Position numbers and translations under genes: made by a program
Shown: positions 1-9,044 of the stretch, in pieces
Layout of the letters: each line of letters starts with the position of its first letter
Position numbering within the stretch: position 1 is the first letter of the stretch
Notes under the pieces: generated by a model
What the model was told of the DNA's origin: nothing
Databases searched by the model: none
What the model saw: the letters and a program-made list of their open reading frames with translations, nothing else
NCBI RefSeq assembly: GCF_000422765.1
Contig: NZ_AUGR01000022.1
Span: 1 to 64,000 of the forward strand
Length of the DNA stretch: 64,000 nt
Source: Neptunomonas japonica DSM 18939
GTDB taxonomy: Bacteria > Pseudomonadota > Gammaproteobacteria > Pseudomonadales > Balneatricaceae
Direction: 5' to 3'

Positions 1-95
1 CTGCTGGCTCTGCTGGCTCTGCTGGCTCTGCTGGCTCTGCTGGCTCTGCTGGCTCTGCTGGCTCTGCTGGCTCTGCTGGCTCTGCTGGCTCTGCT
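1..95. repeat. 9-bp tandem repeat encoding Ala-Glu-Pro
   Basis: Ten perfect copies of the 9-base unit CTGCTGGCT fill positions 1-90, with a partial eleventh copy to 95. The array continues beyond the left edge. On the minus strand it is read in frame as GCA-GAG-CCA (Ala-Glu-Pro), so changes in copy number would keep the frame of the gene that contains it. Confidence 0.97.
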
Positions 96-496
96 ATCAA
101 TGATGATGTTATTGGTGAAGGTTTTTCAATAACAATTGGTTTTATTTCACTTTTACGAGCATTTATAACGTCATTAAAGAGCTGTGTAATTGAGCTCTCT
201 AAATCTTTCACACTAAAAGGTTTACATAAGGTAACACTGTTATTCCATTGCAGTTCTTTAATAGAGATAACAATTGCTGGCAAACCTATTTTATTTTCAA
301 GGTGGTCTTGTAATAAATCTTTGGGTTGGGGCTGATCAGCGTTATAGATTACCCAATCTGCGCGCAGAATGGAGTCCACAAGTTTGAATTTTTTGCCGCC
401 ACGCTGTGATTGAAAAAAATACTCTAAGGTATGCAGCGTGCTACCTTCAAAGCCCGCTAGTAATACATTTAAGTAACTTCCGTTGTTAGCAGCCAT
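1..496 (-). CDS. Unrecognised protein with Ala-Glu-Pro repeat tail (partial)
   Basis: I do not recognise this gene. The ATG at 494-496 directly follows the TAA of the upstream gene (497-499), so the two are probably translationally coupled. About the first 125 residues look like a globular alpha/beta domain with alternating hydrophobic strands and a Lys-Pro-Phe near its end. That vaguely recalls a degenerate response-regulator receiver fold, but the phosphate-accepting Asp cannot be placed, so this is only an impression. After a short linker the protein enters a pure Ala-Glu-Pro repeat, a flexible, acidic, proline-rich segment usual for linkers or surface stalks. The C-terminus lies outside the window. 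No signal peptide is visible. Confidence 0.75.
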   Translation of the reverse strand, partial: MAANNGSYLNVLLAGFEGSTLHTLEYFFQSQRGGKKFKLVDSILRADWVIYNADQPQPKDLLQDHLENKIGLPAIVISIKELQWNNSVTLCKPFSVKDLESSITQLFNDVINARKSEIKPIVIEKPSPITSSLIAEPAEPAEPAEPAEPAEPAEPAEPAEPAEPA

Positions 497-997
497 TTAT
501 GACTTATCCCTCTTTTGGTATGTTGCCGGCAAGCTACACCCATTGATCAAGACAGACCCTGAAACATCCAGTTTAAGTATTCCATTTGCAGTCTTATCTT
601 CTGCAATTGTCTTTAAGGTTCCACAAAGCGAAGCGCCAAGAATAGTCTCAGCTTCTTTAATAAGCCGAAGCAGTAGAGGGTTACCTCGGTAGCGTAAGAT
701 AATAAGCAGATCTATTAATGCACCTAATACCTTCTTTTCTGACTTACACAGCATCGCCAAATAAAAGCGCTTCACGTGCGTCATTAATTCCATGGGCTGC
801 GATGCAACTGCACGAGTTGCATACTCTAAATTCAATTTTGCTAAAGAACCTTTATAAATCAAGCTTTTTTGATCCATAGACTCAAAAGCGGCCTGAATAT
901 TTTCAGCCAAGTCGCTATCAAGCTCTGCGTTAATATCCCAATCAGATAGTGCCATCCAAATGGGAGAACTAACCTTTTTATTTTCCTGAACTAGCAT
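497..997 (-). CDS. Unrecognised conserved-looking protein
   Basis: Function unknown. The frame is open back to 1147, but the stretch before the Met at 995-997 is Cys- and Ile-rich and does not read like a normal N-terminus, so I place the start at 997 (166 residues). No clear Shine-Dalgarno sequence precedes either start. The protein is mainly helical, with no signal peptide or clear membrane segment. It ends in TAA immediately before the ATG of the repeat-bearing gene, indicating a two-gene unit that probably works together. The upstream start and any function are uncertain. Confidence 0.6.
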   Translation of the reverse strand: MLVQENKKVSSPIWMALSDWDINAELDSDLAENIQAAFESMDQKSLIYKGSLAKLNLEYATRAVASQPMELMTHVKRFYLAMLCKSEKKVLGALIDLLIILRYRGNPLLLRLIKEAETILGASLCGTLKTIAEDKTANGILKLDVSGSVLINGCSLPATYQKRDKS

Positions 998-1300
998 AAT
1001 TGAATAATTCTTAATATTAACCGTCAGATTGTTAACCGTATAAGCTACATAACAGCATAGTATAATAATGCATGTTTCAATTGAGAAATGCCTATTTTTC
1101 ATAAAATTCAAAATAGTAGAGCGGATCATGCAGCAACTTAGGCACAAAGTCTAACGCTCTGAATTGTCTACAAACTTAACTTTAAGGCGTCTATAAGTTA
1201 GAATCCTCACGCAGATTAATAACGAGACTAAACTTTACGTAACATCGATCTCCGGTGTGATGAGTAAAGAACGGTGGGAATAATTGATGAGGGCTAAATC
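998..1300. other. Intergenic region between divergent genes, acnB leader
   Basis: About 300 bases separate the minus-strand unknown gene from acnB. The stretch should carry both promoters, but I find no well-spaced -35/-10 pair. The only clear signal is the acnB ribosome binding site (GATGAGGG at 1286-1293). Confidence 0.5.
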
Positions 1301-3901
1301 GTGCTAGAAGCTTATCGTAAACACGTAGAAGAACGCGCCGCTGAAGGCGTACCAGCAAAACCATTAGACGCTGACCAAACAGCTGCGCTGGTTGAACTAC
1401 TGAAAAACCCACCTGCAGGTGAAGAAGAATTTTTGTTAAACCTGTTAACAGACCGTGTTCCAGCCGGTGTTGACCAAGCCGCTTATGTAAAAGCAGGTTT
1501 TCTTGCTGCTGTTACTAAAGGTGAAGCAAGTTCCCCTCTAGTTGATAAAGTTCAAGCAACTCAATTACTAGGTACTATGTTAGGTGGTTACAACATTCAA
1601 CCACTAATTGACTGCCTAGATGACGACGCACTAGCACCTACTGCTGCTACTGCACTATCGCGGACATTACTTGTATTTGATGCATTTCATGATGTGCAAG
1701 AAAAAGCAGAAGCTGGTAATGCTCACGCTCAACAAGTTCTTGAGTCATGGGCTAATGCTGAGTGGTTTACGTCTAAACCAGAATTGGCAGAGAAGATCAC
1801 AGTTACTGTTTTCAAAGTAACTGGTGAAACTAATACGGATGACCTGTCGCCTGCTCCCGATGCATTTACACGTCCTGATATCCCAGTACATGCTAATGCA
1901 ATGCTGAAAATGTCACGTGATGGAATTAACCCAGATGTTGACGGTTCTGTAGGTCCACTTAAGCAAATCGAAGAAATCAAAGCTAAAGGCCACCCTGTTG
2001 CATATGTTGGTGATGTAGTAGGTACAGGTTCTTCACGTAAGTCTGCTACTAACTCCGTATTGTGGTTCTTCGGTGATGATATCCCGAACGTTCCTAACAA
2101 GCGTGCTGGCGGCTACTGCTTCGGTGGTAAAATTGCTCCTATCTTCTTTAACACAATGGAAGATGCCGGTGCTTTACCTATCGAGATGGATGTAGAAAAA
2201 ATGAATATGGGTGACGTTATTGACGTTTATCCATATGAAGGTGTTGCTAAAAACGCTGAAACTGGCGAAGAACTTTGCACATTCGGCCTAAAAACTCAGG
2301 TTCTTCTTGATGAAGTGCGTGCTGGCGGCCGTATTCCTCTGATCATTGGTCGTGGTCTTACTGATAAAGCGCGCACAGCGTTAGGGCTTGCGCCTACGGA
2401 CCTATTCCGCAAACCAGATCAGCCTGCAGATAGCGGCAAGAGCTATACTCATGCTCAGAAAATGGTAGGTAAAGCATGCGGCGTAGCCGGTGTTCTTCCT
2501 GGCACTTACTGTGAACCAAAAATGACGACTGTAGGCTCTCAGGATACGACTGGCCCTATGACTCGTGATGAGCTTAAAGACTTGGCTTGCCTAGGCTTCT
2601 CTGCTGATCTGACAATGCAGTCTTTCTGTCATACAGCAGCGTACCCTAAACCTGTTGATGTTCAGACTCACCATACATTGCCAGACTTCATCATGAACCG
2701 TGGTGGTGTTTCACTACGCCCTGGTGACGGTGTAATCCATTCTTGGTTAAACCGTATGCTGCTTCCTGATACTGTCGGTACAGGTGGTGACTCTCATACG
2801 CGTTTCCCAATCGGTATCTCTTTTCCAGCGGGTTCTGGTCTAGTTGCCTTTGCTGCCGCTACTGGCGTAATGCCACTAGATATGCCTGAGTCAGTATTGG
2901 TTCGTTTTAAAGGTGACAAGCTTCAACCTGGTATCACTCTACGTGACCTAGTTAACGCTATTCCTTTGTACGCAATCAAAGCTGGATTGATGACGGTTGC
3001 TAAAGCCGGTAAGAAAAACATCTTCTCTGGCCGTATCCTTGAGATTGAAGGTTTACCAGACCTTAAAGTTGAGCAGGCTTTCGAATTGTCTGACTCGGCT
3101 GCTGAGCGTTCTGCTGCTGCCTGCTCTATCAAACTAGATGAGGCGCCAATCCGAGAATATCTAAACTCCAACATCACAATGTTGAAGTGGATGATTTCTG
3201 AAGGTTACGGTGATGTACGTACAATCGAACGTCGTATCGCTGGCATGCAAGAATGGCTAGCTAACCCAGACTTGATGACAGCTGATGCTGATGCTGAATA
3301 CGCTGCAGTGATCGAAATTGATCTGGCTGATGTTAAAGAGCCTATCTTGGCTTGCCCTAACGACCCTGATGATGTGAAAGTATTGTCTGAAGTTGCTGGT
3401 ACAAAAATTGATGAAGTATTCATCGGTTCTTGTATGACAAACATTGGTCACTTCCGTGCTGCTGGTAAGCTTCTAGATGCTGCTGGTACTTCACTACCAA
3501 CACGCATGTGGATTGCACCGCCAACGAAAATGGATGCCGCACAGCTAACTGAAGAAGGTTACTACAACATCTTCGGTAAAGCCGGTGCTCGCATGGAAAT
3601 GCCGGGTTGTTCATTGTGCATGGGTAACCAAGCACGCGTAGCAGACAAATCAACCGTTGTTTCTACGTCAACGCGTAACTTCCCTAACCGTTTGGGTACA
3701 GGTGCTGATGTTTACCTGTCTTCTGCTGAATTGGCTGCTGTTGCTGCCCTTATCGGTAGGATCCCTACTGTTGCAGAGTATATGGAATATACAGCTAAGC
3801 TAGACCCAATGGCTGAAGATGTATACCGTTACTTGAACTTCGATCAAATCGAAAACTACACAGCTAAAGCGGCAACTGTTATTCCTACAGTTCAAGCTTA
3901 A
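1301..3901 (+). CDS. acnB: Bifunctional aconitate hydratase 2 / 2-methylisocitrate dehydratase
   Basis: Cytosolic [4Fe-4S] enzyme of the TCA cycle that isomerises citrate and isocitrate via cis-aconitate; family members also hydrate 2-methyl-cis-aconitate. At 866 residues it matches the Escherichia AcnB length and is very similar throughout, including the N-terminus [16 protein letters not shown]. The start is GTG at 1301, about 8 bases after GATGAGGG, and agrees with the conserved N-terminus. The cluster ligands are visible as Cys711 (GSCMTN) and Cys770/Cys773 (GCSLCMGN). The N-terminal HEAT-like domain characteristic of AcnB is present. It stands alone and is followed by a strong terminator. 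In other bacteria apo-AcnB can bind mRNA; nothing here tests that. Confidence 0.98.
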   Translation: MLEAYRKHVEERAAEGVPAKPLDADQTAALVELLKNPPAGEEEFLLNLLTDRVPAGVDQAAYVKAGFLAAVTKGEASSPLVDKVQATQLLGTMLGGYNIQPLIDCLDDDALAPTAATALSRTLLVFDAFHDVQEKAEAGNAHAQQVLESWANAEWFTSKPELAEKITVTVFKVTGETNTDDLSPAPDAFTRPDIPVHANAMLKMSRDGINPDVDGSVGPLKQIEEIKAKGHPVAYVGDVVGTGSSRKSATNSVLWFFGDDIPNVPNKRAGGYCFGGKIAPIFFNTMEDAGALPIEMDVEKMNMGDVIDVYPYEGVAKNAETGEELCTFGLKTQVLLDEVRAGGRIPLIIGRGLTDKARTALGLAPTDLFRKPDQPADSGKSYTHAQKMVGKACGVAGVLPGTYCEPKMTTVGSQDTTGPMTRDELKDLACLGFSADLTMQSFCHTAAYPKPVDVQTHHTLPDFIMNRGGVSLRPGDGVIHSWLNRMLLPDTVGTGGDSHTRFPIGISFPAGSGLVAFAAATGVMPLDMPESVLVRFKGDKLQPGITLRDLVNAIPLYAIKAGLMTVAKAGKKNIFSGRILEIEGLPDLKVEQAFELSDSAAERSAAACSIKLDEAPIREYLNSNITMLKWMISEGYGDVRTIERRIAGMQEWLANPDLMTADADAEYAAVIEIDLADVKEPILACPNDPDDVKVLSEVAGTKIDEVFIGSCMTNIGHFRAAGKLLDAAGTSLPTRMWIAPPTKMDAAQLTEEGYYNIFGKAGARMEMPGCSLCMGNQARVADKSTVVSTSTRNFPNRLGTGADVYLSSAELAAVAALIGRIPTVAEYMEYTAKLDPMAEDVYRYLNFDQIENYTAKAATVIPTVQA

Positions 3902-3915
3902 TTACAGCTGACAAT

Positions 3916-3944
3916 AAAAAGCCCGTCTTATGACGGGCTTTTTT
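3916..3944. terminator. Bidirectional intrinsic terminator
   Basis: A GCCCGTC/GACGGGC stem with a TTAT loop is flanked by an A-run and a T-run, so it can end transcription from acnB on the plus strand and from the RND operon on the minus strand. Confidence 0.93.
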
Positions 3945-3965
3945 GTTTTGTTATCACACTAGACG

Positions 3966-6900
3966 CTAAGCGGTTTTAGATAAATATCGATCTCCCATCA
4001 CCAACATGCACGGTGTAAGAAACAACGTCAGCAAAGTGGCAAAGCTTAAACCACCAGCAATTGTACTGGCCAGCTGCGTCCACATTTGCGATGAAGGCGC
4101 ACCAATACCTATCTGCCGGTTGATTAAATCTAAATTCAAACCGTATGCCATCGGAATTAGTCCTGTAATGGTCGTAACCGATGTCAGCAATACAGGCCTC
4201 AATCTCTCTGACCCGGTTGCGATAGCCGCTTCTATAGCACAAACCCCTTGCTCCCTTTTTCGGTTGTAAGCATCAATAAGAATAATATTGTTATTAACCA
4301 CAATACCAGCAAGCGCGATAACGCCTATGCCTCCCATAACAATGCCAAAAGGTTGGTGTGTTATAAACAAACCCAACATAACGCCAGCGGTTGAAAAAAT
4401 GATTGCACTCAGCACTAATAGGCTTTGATAAACGCTATTAAACTGCGTTACCAAAATTAACAGCATTATAAAAAGAGCAACTAAAAAAGCCTTCAATAGA
4501 AACGCCATACTTTCCTGCTGATCTGCATCCTCACCTTTAAAAGTGAGCGCGACGCTTGCAGGAAAATCCAGCTCAGAAATACCTTTTTGCAACTTTTTTA
4601 ACTGCGCATCCACTAATAATCCATCAAGAATATCTGACTTCAAAGTCGCTACCTGCCTACCATCGACGCGCTGAATAATATTAGTTTTGTGTGATGGAAT
4701 TATTTCAACAAAATTCTTAACAGGTATCATACCCTTAGCCGTTTTTATTCTAAGGTTCTCTAATTGCTGCAGTGTTCGGTCTACCTGCGGGAACCGAGCA
4801 CGAACATCAATTTCATCATAAGCATTGTTCGGTCGATATTTTGTCAAATTGATACCCGCTGTTACCATTTGAACAGCATTTCCAATTGAGGCTATATCAG
4901 CGCCATAGCGCGCAGCCTCTTGTCGGTTCACTGAGATGAGCCACTCAATGCCTGGTAAAGGTCGGTTATCTTCAACGTTGTTAAAACCCTTTATCTCTAT
5001 CATCAAGTCGCGGATAAGCTCAACCGCCGCTGATAAATCTTGTTGTAGACCACTGACCTCTATCTCTATTGGCTTTCCGCCTGAAGGGCCTCCTTCCTCT
5101 TCAACGATATCCAAGTACAACCCAGGTATACCGGTCGTACGTTGTTGAATATCTCTTAATATTGTTTTTGCAGGGCTTCGCTGATGCCAATCTGTAAAAC
5201 GAAACTGCACAACACCAATCAAATCCTCTTTTCCATCACTATCTGATTGCGCAAAAGAGCGAGCGTAAACAGGTCTAAGGTCATCCATTCCTATCATGCG
5301 ATTTTCGACTTGTCTTAGTAGCTTATCTTTTTCGATAACTGATAAGTCCCCGCGGGCATGTACCTGAATCATGGCAGTTTCTGGTTCAGTATCTGGAAAA
5401 AACTCAATCCCAACACCATATAAACCATACAAAGCATAAACAGAAAATACACAAGTTAATGTCGCTACTAACGTTTTGCCCGGATGCTTAACTAAGGATT
5501 TTAGTAATGACATATACGCCTTTGAGCCTATGCTCAAAGATCTGTCTTGCTCCACCTTTTTAGATGTTCGTGAGCGATTAAACATGTAACCGAGCACCGG
5601 TAAGAATATTAGCGCCATACAAAGTGAAGCTAATAAACACACAACAACGGTGATGGGTAAGTACTTCATAAACTCACCTACCGTACCAGGCCAGAATGCT
5701 AACGGTATGAACACCGCTAAAGTCGTCAGTGTGGATGCAATAATCGGCCAAGCCATCTGCCGAGCAGCATAACTAAATGCTTCATACCCATTATCACCTG
5801 CTTTTAGGCGGGTATCTGCCATCTCTACAACAACAATCGCCGCATCGACTAACATACCAACGACAAGAATCAGACTAAACAATACGACGATATTCATGGT
5901 TATGTTAAGACTGAATATCAGTAAAATTCCTATTAAAAATGACCCCGGAATTGCCAAGCCTACTAACAGCGCAGAACGTAAGCCTAAAACTGCAATGATG
6001 ATTATCATCACAATAACCATAGCGCTGAGTATGTTATTAAGTAAATCCCATAATAACGTGCTGACCTGAGCTGACTGATCAAGGATATAGGTAATATCTA
6101 CCTGTTTAGGCATCACCTGCTTAGCCGCAGCCACTACTGCTTGGACTTGAGTGACTGTTTCAATGATATTAGCACCGGAGCGCTTAGATATTTCTAACGA
6201 AATAGCAGGTTTCCCATCCACTCTGGCAAAACCTTCTGGATCTTTAAACGTACTGCGTAACCTTGCTATATCAGCAAAGGTGACCACTGTTGAACCATTT
6301 ACTTTAATCGGAAGCTGAAGAATATCATTCAGTTCGTCTATCACCCCCGGTACTTTGAAAATCATCCTACCAGCCCCTGTATCCAAAGCTCCCGCGGTGA
6401 CCAATAAATTATTCCGACTTACGACATCCATCACTGTTTGGAAATCTATTTGATAACCATCTAACAAAACAGGGTCAATTTCGACCTCTAGGACTTCTTC
6501 TCTATCTCCTCCAATTTCTACTGAAAGGACATTGGGCAAGGCGACTATTTCACGCTTTAGCTGTCTTGCTATACCAATGAGTTGACGCTCATCGAAAGCA
6601 GCTGAGATACTTAACGTCATTACAGGAAAGAGAGCTGTATTAATTTCATTTACCGAAGGGCTCTCTGTTGTCGTAGGCAGCTCTCTTTTTGCTAGTTCGA
6701 CTTGTGATCGCACATCTAATAGTGCTTGTTTAGCATCAAAGCCTGCCTCAAATTCTAAAATAACGGAGGCATAACCTGCTAAAGCCTTGGACTTCATCTC
6801 CTTAAGTCCTGTTATGTTTCTTAGCTCTTTTTCCATGGGCTGAATCAACAAACGCTCTGCATCTTCAGGTGATATTCCTTCATGGATCATCGAAACATAA

Positions 6901-7028
6901 ATAAATGGAATAGGTATATCTGGGTCAGACTCTTTAGGAATCGCTATGAAAGCTGCCGTACCTGCAATCATAAGAAAAGCTAACAGTAATAAGACCGTGC
7001 GATTTCGTCCCATCAAAAAATCAATCAT
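3966..7028 (-). CDS. RND-family efflux pump inner-membrane transporter
   Basis: Proton-driven tripartite efflux transporter of the HAE1/AcrB superfamily (1020 residues, typical length). It has the expected pattern: N-terminal membrane helix, large periplasmic loop with the porter-like sequence, a block of helices at about 335-480, a second periplasmic loop, and final helices at about 850-1010. In TM4 the usual Asp-Asp proton relay reads GMLVDAAIVVVE, so Asp395 is kept and the second Asp is Ala396. This variant is known in several pump subfamilies but separates it from AcrB. The start overlaps the adaptor stop by 4 bases. No outer-membrane channel gene is adjacent, so the pump probably uses a TolC encoded elsewhere. 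The substrate cannot be told. Confidence 0.93.
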   Translation of the reverse strand: MIDFLMGRNRTVLLLLAFLMIAGTAAFIAIPKESDPDIPIPFIYVSMIHEGISPEDAERLLIQPMEKELRNITGLKEMKSKALAGYASVILEFEAGFDAKQALLDVRSQVELAKRELPTTTESPSVNEINTALFPVMTLSISAAFDERQLIGIARQLKREIVALPNVLSVEIGGDREEVLEVEIDPVLLDGYQIDFQTVMDVVSRNNLLVTAGALDTGAGRMIFKVPGVIDELNDILQLPIKVNGSTVVTFADIARLRSTFKDPEGFARVDGKPAISLEISKRSGANIIETVTQVQAVVAAAKQVMPKQVDITYILDQSAQVSTLLWDLLNNILSAMVIVMIIIIAVLGLRSALLVGLAIPGSFLIGILLIFSLNITMNIVVLFSLILVVGMLVDAAIVVVEMADTRLKAGDNGYEAFSYAARQMAWPIIASTLTTLAVFIPLAFWPGTVGEFMKYLPITVVVCLLASLCMALIFLPVLGYMFNRSRTSKKVEQDRSLSIGSKAYMSLLKSLVKHPGKTLVATLTCVFSVYALYGLYGVGIEFFPDTEPETAMIQVHARGDLSVIEKDKLLRQVENRMIGMDDLRPVYARSFAQSDSDGKEDLIGVVQFRFTDWHQRSPAKTILRDIQQRTTGIPGLYLDIVEEEGGPSGGKPIEIEVSGLQQDLSAAVELIRDLMIEIKGFNNVEDNRPLPGIEWLISVNRQEAARYGADIASIGNAVQMVTAGINLTKYRPNNAYDEIDVRARFPQVDRTLQQLENLRIKTAKGMIPVKNFVEIIPSHKTNIIQRVDGRQVATLKSDILDGLLVDAQLKKLQKGISELDFPASVALTFKGEDADQQESMAFLLKAFLVALFIMLLILVTQFNSVYQSLLVLSAIIFSTAGVMLGLFITHQPFGIVMGGIGVIALAGIVVNNNIILIDAYNRKREQGVCAIEAAIATGSERLRPVLLTSVTTITGLIPMAYGLNLDLINRQIGIGAPSSQMWTQLASTIAGGLSFATLLTLFLTPCMLVMGDRYLSKTA

Positions 7029-8128
7029 AACGACTGTTCCTGACCCTGTTCTGACACAGCGACTGCCTGCACAAGGTTATTGTCTAAGTATTCGCCCTTC
7101 TGATAGTACCCCTGCCCTTGAACCAGCAAATTTACATATTCAGGTAAACCAGACACCCAAACGCCTTTCGTTTCATGGCGAATAATAGAAACCGGATACG
7201 CATCAACCCTGTAGCCTTCTCCTAAGGTTTTTACATATAACTCGCCCTGGTAATCAAGATTTAATAATGCAGGAGAGATGAGGTGTACACTATGTTGTGT
7301 TAGAGGAAACTCCACATGGCTACTTAAACCTAACCAAGACTTTTGTTCTGGATTAGGCACTTGTATCTCGACAGTAAAACTTCGGGTTTCTGCGTTGGCC
7401 AAACTAGCAATATATGAGACATAACCTGTCACCTCTACGTCGGTGATCAAGCGTGCAGTAACTTTCTGCCCCTGCTGAATACTGGCTAAATGATGCTGCG
7501 GGATTTGTACGTTAATAAGTACATAGCTATCATCAATCAGCACTGCTGCTTTATCTGCACGATCAACAAAGTCACCCACCTCCAAAGGACGCTGATCTAA
7601 TATTCCGGCAAAAGGCGCCTGTATTTGCGTATATAGAATATCTTCCTGTATTTGCGCTAATTCCGCTTCGGCTGTTGTGACTAAAGCTGCATGATTCAGG
7701 ACTGTATTTTTTGCACGCAGGCCTTTGTTTTGCAATTTTTTATTAGCAATAAAATCACTTTTTCTTTGCTGTAGTGCTGTTTTAGCTTGCTTAAGCTTCG
7801 CTTCTCGATCATTCATCGATAATGTAATCAATAGCTGATCTACTTTAACGCGCTGGCCTCGCTCTACTGAGGTAGAAACTACCTTGCCTGACGTTTCTGC
7901 TCGTAATGTGACCATCCGGTAAGGTTCTACATGTCCCGTTAGTGTGAGCACTTTATGAATAAGCTTGGCGCTTGAAAGGCTTTTTTTCACAACAACTTTT
8001 GGGTTCGTGGCTGGAGTGCTAGATACTTCTTTATCGAAAACCTCATGACTCGATTGGACACTACCGGTTAATACCCAAACACAAACCAATATAAACAAAC
8101 TGACAGCAAGTTGTTTTGATCGCTTCAT
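7025..8128 (-). CDS. RND efflux periplasmic adaptor (membrane fusion protein)
   Basis: HlyD/AcrA-type adaptor of 367 residues that would link the RND transporter to an outer-membrane channel. It begins with a membrane anchor/signal helix at about residues 8-25. A lipoyl-type beta domain (LRAETSGKVV...ERGQRVKVDQLL) follows, then a short alpha-helical hairpin (about 105-160), the second lipoyl half (IQAPFAGILDQRPLEVGDFV) and a beta-barrel domain. The anchor has no lipobox Cys, so it is likely an integral rather than lipid anchor. The 3' end overlaps the transporter start by ATGA, meaning translational coupling. It is preceded by the terminator of the ompV-like gene, so it needs its own promoter or read-through. 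Confidence 0.93.
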   Translation of the reverse strand: MKRSKQLAVSLFILVCVWVLTGSVQSSHEVFDKEVSSTPATNPKVVVKKSLSSAKLIHKVLTLTGHVEPYRMVTLRAETSGKVVSTSVERGQRVKVDQLLITLSMNDREAKLKQAKTALQQRKSDFIANKKLQNKGLRAKNTVLNHAALVTTAEAELAQIQEDILYTQIQAPFAGILDQRPLEVGDFVDRADKAAVLIDDSYVLINVQIPQHHLASIQQGQKVTARLITDVEVTGYVSYIASLANAETRSFTVEIQVPNPEQKSWLGLSSHVEFPLTQHSVHLISPALLNLDYQGELYVKTLGEGYRVDAYPVSIIRHETKGVWVSGLPEYVNLLVQGQGYYQKGEYLDNNLVQAVAVSEQGQEQSL

Positions 8129-8149
8129 CTAACACCTCAACCCATAACA

Positions 8150-8178
8150 AAAGACAGAAAAGGGCCTTATTGGCCCTT
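8150..8178 (-). terminator. Intrinsic terminator of the MipA/OmpV gene
   Basis: On the minus strand a 7-bp AAGGGCC/GGCCCTT stem with a 5-base loop is followed by a T-rich tract. It lies between the MipA/OmpV gene and the efflux adaptor gene, partly insulating the pump from the regulatory genes upstream. Confidence 0.75.
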
Positions 8179-8194
8179 AGAATAAAAGTGCTAT

Positions 8195-8941
8195 TTAAAA
8201 GGTGTAAGCAACGCCCAAAGTCGTAGCCCACGCATTGTCGCGATCAACAATAGAGGATTTTTTTATCTTGCTTCCTAACCAAGAATAACTGGTTGAGTGA
8301 AATAGATTCCATTTGTCAGAGACTGGAACTATGACGTCATAACCTACATAAGGTGTGACTGTTGCCTCACCTTTATATGCAGCACGTGCCGCTGTAGCCT
8401 CGTTTGCACGTACACCATAGTAATAATCAACATAGTCTTTACTTAGAAAGCTCAAACCTGCAGATGGAGATAAAACAGCAAAGCTACCTAGCTCTATAGC
8501 ATGGCTATAACTAACTTCTGCAAAGAAGCCTTTATAAGCACCTGCAACATCATGAAGCAAAGAGGCCGATAACTCTCCTGCATCACCTACTCTATAAACA
8601 GCCGAGATACCTAGGTCAACACTCATATCGCGGTCTTTCATGCCGGCGAAGAACCTAGAATCTTTGCTTTTAAAATCCGACCCAACTGAAGTCAACGTGG
8701 CATAAAGGCTTAAAGGCGTATCATCATTTCCTAAGAAACGATAATGCGCACCTGAAGATCCAACAGAAAAGCCTTCACCTTCATACTCTACAAAGAAAAA
8801 AGGACCACTGTTATCTTTAAAGCCTTTATACGGAGTTTTAAAAGAAGCACCACCGGCACCTACTGTAAAATCTCCAGCATTAACCGTAAGCGTGGCACCT
8901 AGTAACATGACAGTGGTAGCAATAAGTGTGGTTTTATTCAT
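8195..8941 (-). CDS. MipA/OmpV family outer-membrane protein
   Basis: Beta-barrel outer-membrane protein of 248 residues. A Sec signal peptide (about residues 1-22, ending VNAG) is followed by alternating amphipathic strands and a C-terminal VAYTF with the terminal Phe used by the BAM machinery. The YRVGDAGELSASLLHDVAGAYKG segment is typical of the MipA/OmpV family, whose members bind murein-synthesis enzymes or act as stress-responsive outer-membrane proteins. It lies directly downstream of an RstAB-like two-component system. In several gammaproteobacteria OmpV-type genes are targets of such neighbouring regulators, so control by this pair is a reasonable inference. Confidence 0.9.
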   Translation of the reverse strand: MNKTTLIATTVMLLGATLTVNAGDFTVGAGGASFKTPYKGFKDNSGPFFFVEYEGEGFSVGSSGAHYRFLGNDDTPLSLYATLTSVGSDFKSKDSRFFAGMKDRDMSVDLGISAVYRVGDAGELSASLLHDVAGAYKGFFAEVSYSHAIELGSFAVLSPSAGLSFLSKDYVDYYYGVRANEATAARAAYKGEATVTPYVGYDVIVPVSDKWNLFHSTSYSWLGSKIKKSSIVDRDNAWATTLGVAYTF

Positions 8942-9044
8942 TGGTATAGCCTCATGTGTATTTAAAATTCATGAGGCCTATTATTAAGGTCCAACTATCC
9001 GGACAATAGTGCAAGTATGTATAGGATTGTATTGATAACGTCTG

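Noticed and set aside
1-95. CRISPR-like or satellite array
   Set aside because: The 9-base units are contiguous without spacers and stay in the frame of a coding region, so this is a coding minisatellite.
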